Positions 60,014 to 64,000 of a DNA stretch of 64,000 nt are shown one piece after another (the stretch's first letter is position 1; each line of letters starts with the position of its first letter). The notes under the pieces are model-generated. The model was not told the origin of the DNA. It did no database searches and was given only the letters and a program-made list of their open reading frames with translations. This stretch comes from JABHIE01 sp964584805. GTDB taxonomy: Bacteria > Planctomycetota > UBA1135. The position numbers were made by a program, and so were the translations under genes. The stretch lies in contig CAZPAY010000005.1 in assembly GCA_964584805.1 (NCBI GenBank), forward strand, positions 78,721-142,720, in the 5' to 3' direction.

Positions 60014-61665
60014 TGGGGGTTTTGCTGAAGCCATTCTTGGATGGCTTTGAGATTGCGCGCCGCCAGCGGGTGCTGCGGGTCGAGACCGAGTGTTGCCTTT
60101 AATTCATCGACGGCTTCGTGCCAGAGCTCGCGCTTCATGAGAGTCTGCGCGAGATCAAAATGAGAGGTGGCATTGTCGTAACCGTGGAAGATGGCTTGGC
60201 GTAAGTTTTTCTCGGCGAGTAAAAGAAGCTCTTCGCGGTTTTTCAGCGGCGTCGTATTTTCGGTAGGCGTGCCATCGATGGCGCCGTCGGCCAAAACGCG
60301 GTAAGTCGCGCCGACACTGTGCTCGTATTGAGCCTTGAATGGAGCCGTCGAATCAGCTGAATTCACGCCGGGGATAAGTGCCGCCACAAAAAGAGCGGCC
60401 CATAGCCAGCCGCGATTTTGCTCGGCCAGTTTTTGCATACCCCACGGCACGAGGAAAGCGGCAATCGGCAAAATGGGCATGCGATAGCGTGGTGCATACC
60501 AAAAAATGAGAACGACCAAAGCAGGCATCAAAAAGAGCATCAAAAAAGGTCGGGCCTGCGGCGCATCAGGGTCGCGGCGGCGGCGCCATAAAAGGAAGAC
60601 CGCAGGCAACGCCAGCCAAATCACCATTGCCGTGCGGATGGGCGCGCGCAGGGTCGCAAGCATTGAACCAAATCCGTCGTCGCTTGCTTCGAGTGCGGGT
60701 TGATAGACATCACCGTAGTTAACGGATGTCATCAGCCAAGCCAGTTTGCGGCCATGGAGCAACAGGCCTTGGAAAGGGTCGCTCGCCAGAAAACTCAGGC
60801 CCTGTTGAAAAAAGTAACTCGATGTGAAGCCCCAACCTGGCTTACCTAGCTCAGGGTTGGTGAAAGCGGCCTCGCTCGCCATCGCGAAGGCATCAGCGTT
60901 TTGTTGGAGCCGTGAAGCAGAAACACCAGGGATGGCGTTGTAGATGCCCACAGCGCCGGGTGCGTTGCCGTGAAAATAAGTGACACCCGCTTGGGCGCTG
61001 ATGGGAATGAATTCCGCACCGCTTGTCGAGCGGGAGGTCGCAATAAAGTTGTGCAGGGCCGCGGGGCTAATGACTAAAAGTGCGATAGCGGCAAATTGCA
61101 CACGCGCTTTGTTTTCTTTGGACGACCACCATGCGAAAAAAGGCACGGTCAAAAGCATGGCGGGATTGGCGAGGCTGGAAAGGCCCAGCCCTGCTGCGAT
61201 TTGCTTTTGTTTTTGTCGCTCAATCAGCCAAAGCAAAAGGGCAACGGTGAATAACTGCACGCTGGGGTTGAGCAGGCGAGCGGCATAAAAAGTGGGCTCA
61301 CTGCAGAGCAGGTAGAGCAAGCCGCCGGCCATCCCTAGCTTGAGATTGAAATGTCGGCGCCCGGCATCGGCGATGAAGAAAACGGTCGCGCCGTGGAGGA
61401 GAGTTTGTGCAGCTAGGATTCCAGGTAGACCGAGGCCGACTGCGCGTAGAAGCCCCAGAAAATAGGGGTAAAGCGGCGCGGATAAAAAAGGGGTCTCGCC
61501 AACCCACTCGCCGTCGGCAATGCGATTGGCCCAATCCCAGTACATGGCGGCGTCTTCGACGGGTAATCGCGCAAATGGATTGTGCTGCCAAGCGGCCCAT
61601 GCGCTTAAGCCTTGCCAGAAAATGGCAAAGAGGGCAAGGTGCAGGGGGCGCAGTCGCGAGAGCAT
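60010..61665 (-). CDS. Membrane GT-C glycosyltransferase with TPR tail
   Basis: 551 residues. 'PVEDAAMYWDWANRIADGEWVGETPFLSAPLYPYFLGLLRAVG' is the first periplasmic loop of PMT/ArnT-like enzymes, with Glu-Asp. About nine more helices follow to ~residue 440, then TPR-like helices ('ATSHFDLAQTLMKRELWHEAVDELKATLGLDPQHPLAARNLKAIQEWL'). The start at ATG 61665 is 7 nt after TAAACT. It probably glycosylates an envelope lipid or protein. Confidence 0.78.
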   Translation of the reverse strand: MLSRLRPLHLALFAIFWQGLSAWAAWQHNPFARLPVEDAAMYWDWANRIADGEWVGETPFLSAPLYPYFLGLLRAVGLGLPGILAAQTLLHGATVFFIADAGRRHFNLKLGMAGGLLYLLCSEPTFYAARLLNPSVQLFTVALLLWLIERQKQKQIAAGLGLSSLANPAMLLTVPFFAWWSSKENKARVQFAAIALLVISPAALHNFIATSRSTSGAEFIPISAQAGVTYFHGNAPGAVGIYNAIPGVSASRLQQNADAFAMASEAAFTNPELGKPGWGFTSSYFFQQGLSFLASDPFQGLLLHGRKLAWLMTSVNYGDVYQPALEASDDGFGSMLATLRAPIRTAMVIWLALPAVFLLWRRRRDPDAPQARPFLMLFLMPALVVLIFWYAPRYRMPILPIAAFLVPWGMQKLAEQNRGWLWAALFVAALIPGVNSADSTAPFKAQYEHSVGATYRVLADGAIDGTPTENTTPLKNREELLLLAEKNLRQAIFHGYDNATSHFDLAQTLMKRELWHEAVDELKATLGLDPQHPLAARNLKAIQEWLQQNPQ

Positions 61666-61703
61666 GTCGGCTAGTTTATGTCTTTGCACCCGTGAATTTC
61701 TTC

Positions 61704-61731
61704 TTGAGACTCTGGTTTTGTGCCCTACATT
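61704..61731 (+). promoter_or_regulatory. Promoter of sodB, leaderless geometry
   Basis: -35 TTGAGA (61704-61709), 16-nt spacer, -10 TACATT (61726-61731), then 6 nt to ATG 61738. The predicted start of transcription coincides with the start codon. Confidence 0.6.
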
Positions 61732-61737
61732 ATGCGC

Positions 61738-62310
61738 ATGACATACGAACTTCCGGAACTCCCGTTTGGCAAGCAAGATCTTGAGCCGCATATTTCTGCG
61801 GAGACCCTCGACTACCATCATGGCAAGCACCACGCAGCCTATGTTGCCAACCTCAACAAACTGACCGATGGCGACTCTTCCAAGAGTCTTGAGACTCTTA
61901 TCCTCGAGAGCTCAGGTGGCCTTTTCAACAATGCCGCTCAGGTTTGGAACCACACTTTCTATTGGTCTTGCATGAAGCAAGGCGGCGGTGGCGCCCCCGA
62001 GGGCGAATTGGCCACCCGCATCGATGCTGATTTTGGCAGTTTTGCTGAATTTGTAGCTGCATTTAAGGCAGCGGCTATGGGGCAGTTTGGCTCTGGCTGG
62101 GCTTGGCTCGTCGAAAAAGATGGCAAGTTGTCCATTGTCACGACCGGCAATGCCGAAAACCCAATGACCGACGGCTACAAGCCGTTGTTTACAGTCGATG
62201 TCTGGGAGCATGCCTACTATGTCGACTTCCGCAATGCCCGCCCGGCTTACCTCGATACTTTCTTCGAAAGTCTCGCCAACTGGGCATTCGTTAGCCAAAA
62301 CATGGGCTAA
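61738..62310 (+). CDS. sodB: Iron superoxide dismutase
   Basis: 190 residues. Fe ligand His27 ('TLDYHHGKHH'), second His in 'NNAAQVWNHTFYW', and Asp and His in 'DVWEHAYY'. The Gln in 'NAAQVWNH' marks the iron form; the manganese form has Gly there and Gln later. It removes superoxide in the cytosol. The start is ATG 61738 (an ATG at 61732 is in frame). Confidence 0.94.
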   Translation: MTYELPELPFGKQDLEPHISAETLDYHHGKHHAAYVANLNKLTDGDSSKSLETLILESSGGLFNNAAQVWNHTFYWSCMKQGGGGAPEGELATRIDADFGSFAEFVAAFKAAAMGQFGSGWAWLVEKDGKLSIVTTGNAENPMTDGYKPLFTVDVWEHAYYVDFRNARPAYLDTFFESLANWAFVSQNMG

Positions 62311-62324
62311 AGAGGAAATATATT

Positions 62325-62359
62325 GCCCCATTTTGCCCGAGCGGCAAAATGGGGCTTTT
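62325..62359 (+). terminator. Intrinsic terminator of sodB
   Basis: GCCCCATTTTGCC (62325-62337) pairs with GGCAAAATGGGGC (62343-62355), followed by TTTT. Confidence 0.9.
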
Positions 62360-62399
62360 GCGTTTATGGGCATGGGCTATTCCTTGGCAGAGGCGCACC

Positions 62400-63122
62400 A
62401 TGTTCGATCCTGTACTGACTACCCTGCTCACGACCGCGATTGGATTGGCAGTCTTCCACACCGTGGTGGGGGTGGATCACTACCTTCCTTTTGTTGTCCT
62501 TGGGCGAGCTCGGAGTTGGGGCTTAGGGAAGACCCTTTGGGTCACGAGTTTGTGTGGGATTGGACATGTGCTCTCTTCAGTTCTCTTGGGTGCAATAGGC
62601 TTGGCGCTCGGCTATTCAGTCGAGCGCTTGTCTTTTTTTGAAGACACCCGGGGCGGATGGGCGGCTTGGTCGCTGATTGGTTTCGGATTGGTTTATGCCA
62701 TTTGGAGCTGGCGGCGCGAGCGAGTGGGTGTGGTGCATGAACATGCCCACGCTCATGTCGATGGGTCGGTGCATAAGCATGAGCACAACCATGCAGAGGC
62801 TCATGCGCATTCGCATGTCGAGCCTGGGAAACACATGACCTCGTGGGCACTCTTTATCGTCTTTGTGCTTGGCCCGTGCGAGGTGTTGATTCCGCTGTTG
62901 ATGGCACCCGCAGCGATGCATCACTGGGGCTGGGTGATGACCGTCGCCATCGTCTTTGGCGTAGCAACCTTGGTGACCATGCTCGGGATGACAGCCGTCG
63001 GTTGGGCGAGTGCTGATGCGCTTAAACGCACACCATTGCGCCGGTTTAGGCCTTATGCCGGCACTTTGGCTGGTTTGGCTATTGCCGCGAGTGGTCTCGC
63101 GATACAGGTTTTAGGCGCGTAA
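62400..63122 (+). CDS. NicO/UreH-like metal transporter with His-rich loop
   Basis: 240 residues with six helices. The first helix carries H20-x5-D26-H27 ('HTVVGVDHYLPF'), close to the H-x4-D-H motif of nickel/cobalt permeases; 'GIGHVLSS' has another His. A cytosolic loop (~118-145) has about twelve His ('HEHAHAHVDGSVHKHEHNHAEAHAHSH'), likely metal-binding. An AGAGG ribosome-binding site precedes ATG 62400. Downstream of sodB, it may tie metal supply to oxidative defence. Confidence 0.72.
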   Translation: MFDPVLTTLLTTAIGLAVFHTVVGVDHYLPFVVLGRARSWGLGKTLWVTSLCGIGHVLSSVLLGAIGLALGYSVERLSFFEDTRGGWAAWSLIGFGLVYAIWSWRRERVGVVHEHAHAHVDGSVHKHEHNHAEAHAHSHVEPGKHMTSWALFIVFVLGPCEVLIPLLMAPAAMHHWGWVMTVAIVFGVATLVTMLGMTAVGWASADALKRTPLRRFRPYAGTLAGLAIAASGLAIQVLGA

Positions 63123-63146
63123 ACCCCGTTGGATTTACGCACCTAA
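63111..63146. terminator. Convergent terminator-like hairpin
   Basis: TTAGG-C-GCGTAAA pairs with TTTACGC-A-CCTAA (12 bp with one mismatch) around a 10-nt loop. It lies between the NicO-like gene's 3' end and the convergent outer-membrane gene. Confidence 0.6.
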
Positions 63147-63164
63147 GTTGAGTGCGGAGTGAGC

Positions 63165-64000
63165 CTAAAAGACCGCCGAAATCGCGAAGTACGGGCCGCT
63201 GAATTCTAGGTCTGCGTTTAGCTCATTACTCTCAAGAACTCCCTCGAGATCCATTGTGATTTTGCGGTATCCAACACGAAGTTCGACTTCCCCAAAAGTT
63301 AAATCCCAAAGGACATAATTAAGGTTTGCGTCCATGTCCAAGTAGGTAATATCGACAGCGTCTGTGCCATCATCAACATCTACTTTGAGGCCTGTAATTT
63401 CGGCTCCAGCCCGAATTCCCAGAAAGGGGAGAAGGGCATCGGCGCGAACTCCGATCATTGGAATAGGTAAAGCCTTGTCCTTCACAACGTCTTCTCTCTC
63501 ACCTTTTTTGATCACCTCGACGTCGTTTGCGAAACCGCCTGCAAGTGTTTCGACGGAGAAGTCAGCGAAATCCATATTGTCAATTCCGAAAAGAAGCCCA
63601 ACGCGAGCGGCGGGAGTGTTCAGAATGTCGATGCCTAGCATTAACTTTTGCACAGTTAAATCAAGATTAGAGCTAATTGCAAGAGGGGCATCAAGATTGC
63701 CGGTAAAAGTTCCCCATGTAACCGTGCCGTCTAGAGTCCCAGAATGGATGGCGGAATAATCAAACTGAGAGACAACCAGCTCAAATGGGGCGAACCCTAC
63801 CCTTCCTCCAAAAATTGAACCACTCGAACTAGCGTCATCAATCGTAAAATCACCTGTTAGTTCCGTGCCACCGACATCGTCTTGCACATCGATGGTTGGC
63901 GCAGTGATGCTCAGGTCGGTTGATATAGAGCCACCATAAATATCAGCGTGAAGATCACTCCAAGCGGCATCGCCTGGAATGGCACACGATGGTGCAAGAA
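63165..64000 (-). CDS. Outer-membrane beta-barrel-like protein, 5'-truncated by the window edge
   Basis: The frame stays open to the right window edge, so the GTG at 63887 is not a real start. The visible 278 residues alternate hydrophobic and polar residues in long strands, and the chain ends 'GPYFAISAVF' with a terminal Phe, the outer-membrane barrel insertion signal. 'PTIDVQDDVGGTELTGDF' near the start of the visible part is usual for barrels of the OmpW/OMP type. Function unknown. Confidence 0.65.
   Translation of the reverse strand, partial: LAPSCAIPGDAAWSDLHADIYGGSISTDLSITAPTIDVQDDVGGTELTGDFTIDDASSSGSIFGGRVGFAPFELVVSQFDYSAIHSGTLDGTVTWGTFTGNLDAPLAISSNLDLTVQKLMLGIDILNTPAARVGLLFGIDNMDFADFSVETLAGGFANDVEVIKKGEREDVVKDKALPIPMIGVRADALLPFLGIRAGAEITGLKVDVDDGTDAVDITYLDMDANLNYVLWDLTFGEVELRVGYRKITMDLEGVLESNELNADLEFSGPYFAISAVF

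Noticed and set aside
1..64000. Insertion sequences, prophage or integron elements
   Set aside because: No transposase, integrase, terminal inverted repeats, or attachment-site duplications were seen.

Overview
The window is a gene-dense, medium-GC bacterial chromosome segment of mostly housekeeping genes: roughly 55 protein genes, one tRNA and no intergenic stretch over about 230 bp. A marine Planctomycetota-like bacterium fits best. The signs are a full Na+-NQR operon, an IspDF fusion, several sulfatase-like hydrolases, a membrane Ser/Thr kinase with a beta-helix tail, HEAT/vWA secreted proteins and many secreted lipoproteins. This placement is inference; no rRNA or marker set is present. 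No phage, insertion sequence, integron or CRISPR array is seen. A run of 100 N at 26899-26998 shows this is a draft scaffold.

Layout. 1-5640: sulfatase fragment, BFN nuclease, methyltransferase-like MGMT protein, HupE-like membrane protein, HD-GYP response regulator, hpt and an RluA-type synthase. 5772-10106: a giant TruD-S1-S1-S1-RGG fusion followed by MTA phosphorylase and a YigZ/IMPACT protein. 10103-11739: an AhpD-like gene with an in-frame UGA at the second Cys of CxxC (predicted selenocysteine), divergent from a Tat-exported asparaginase. 11778-16412: minus-strand operon of a HEAT protein, a secreted protein, a queuosine-precursor transporter, an exonuclease-WYL fusion and an NYN protein. 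16487-25776: parvulin-like lipoprotein, MsbA-like ABC exporter, ispDF, ruvC, HhH protein, nadC, VanZ-like protein and purB. 25845-27739: two secreted Cys/Met/His-rich proteins, the second with a 42-bp repeat array broken by the gap. 27881-36362: DHH phosphoesterase, tRNA-Gly, 7Fe ferredoxin, plsY-gpsA, PepF-like peptidase, kinase. 36588-48443: glyS, ptsI, a four-repeat Myb-like protein, membrane proteins, a sulfatase-like protein, a HEAT-vWA protein, a chalcone-isomerase-like protein, PilZ and nqrM. 48464-55344: nqrABCDEF-apbE. 55506-64000: HtrA, TatD/Lon-like/glycosyltransferase operon, Fe-SOD, a nickel-transporter-like protein and an outer-membrane protein cut by the window end.

Two genome-scale signals stand out. 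Thirteen genes start exactly 6 nt after a TANNNT-like box (one is CATAAT), which predicts widespread leaderless transcription. Three divergent pairs are separated by only 20-22 bp with overlapping -10 boxes. The strongest single-gene novelty candidates are the AhpD-like selenoprotein and the TruD fusion. The NQR region is functionally coherent: six structural subunits, the flavin transferase ApbE and the maturation factor NqrM lie together.
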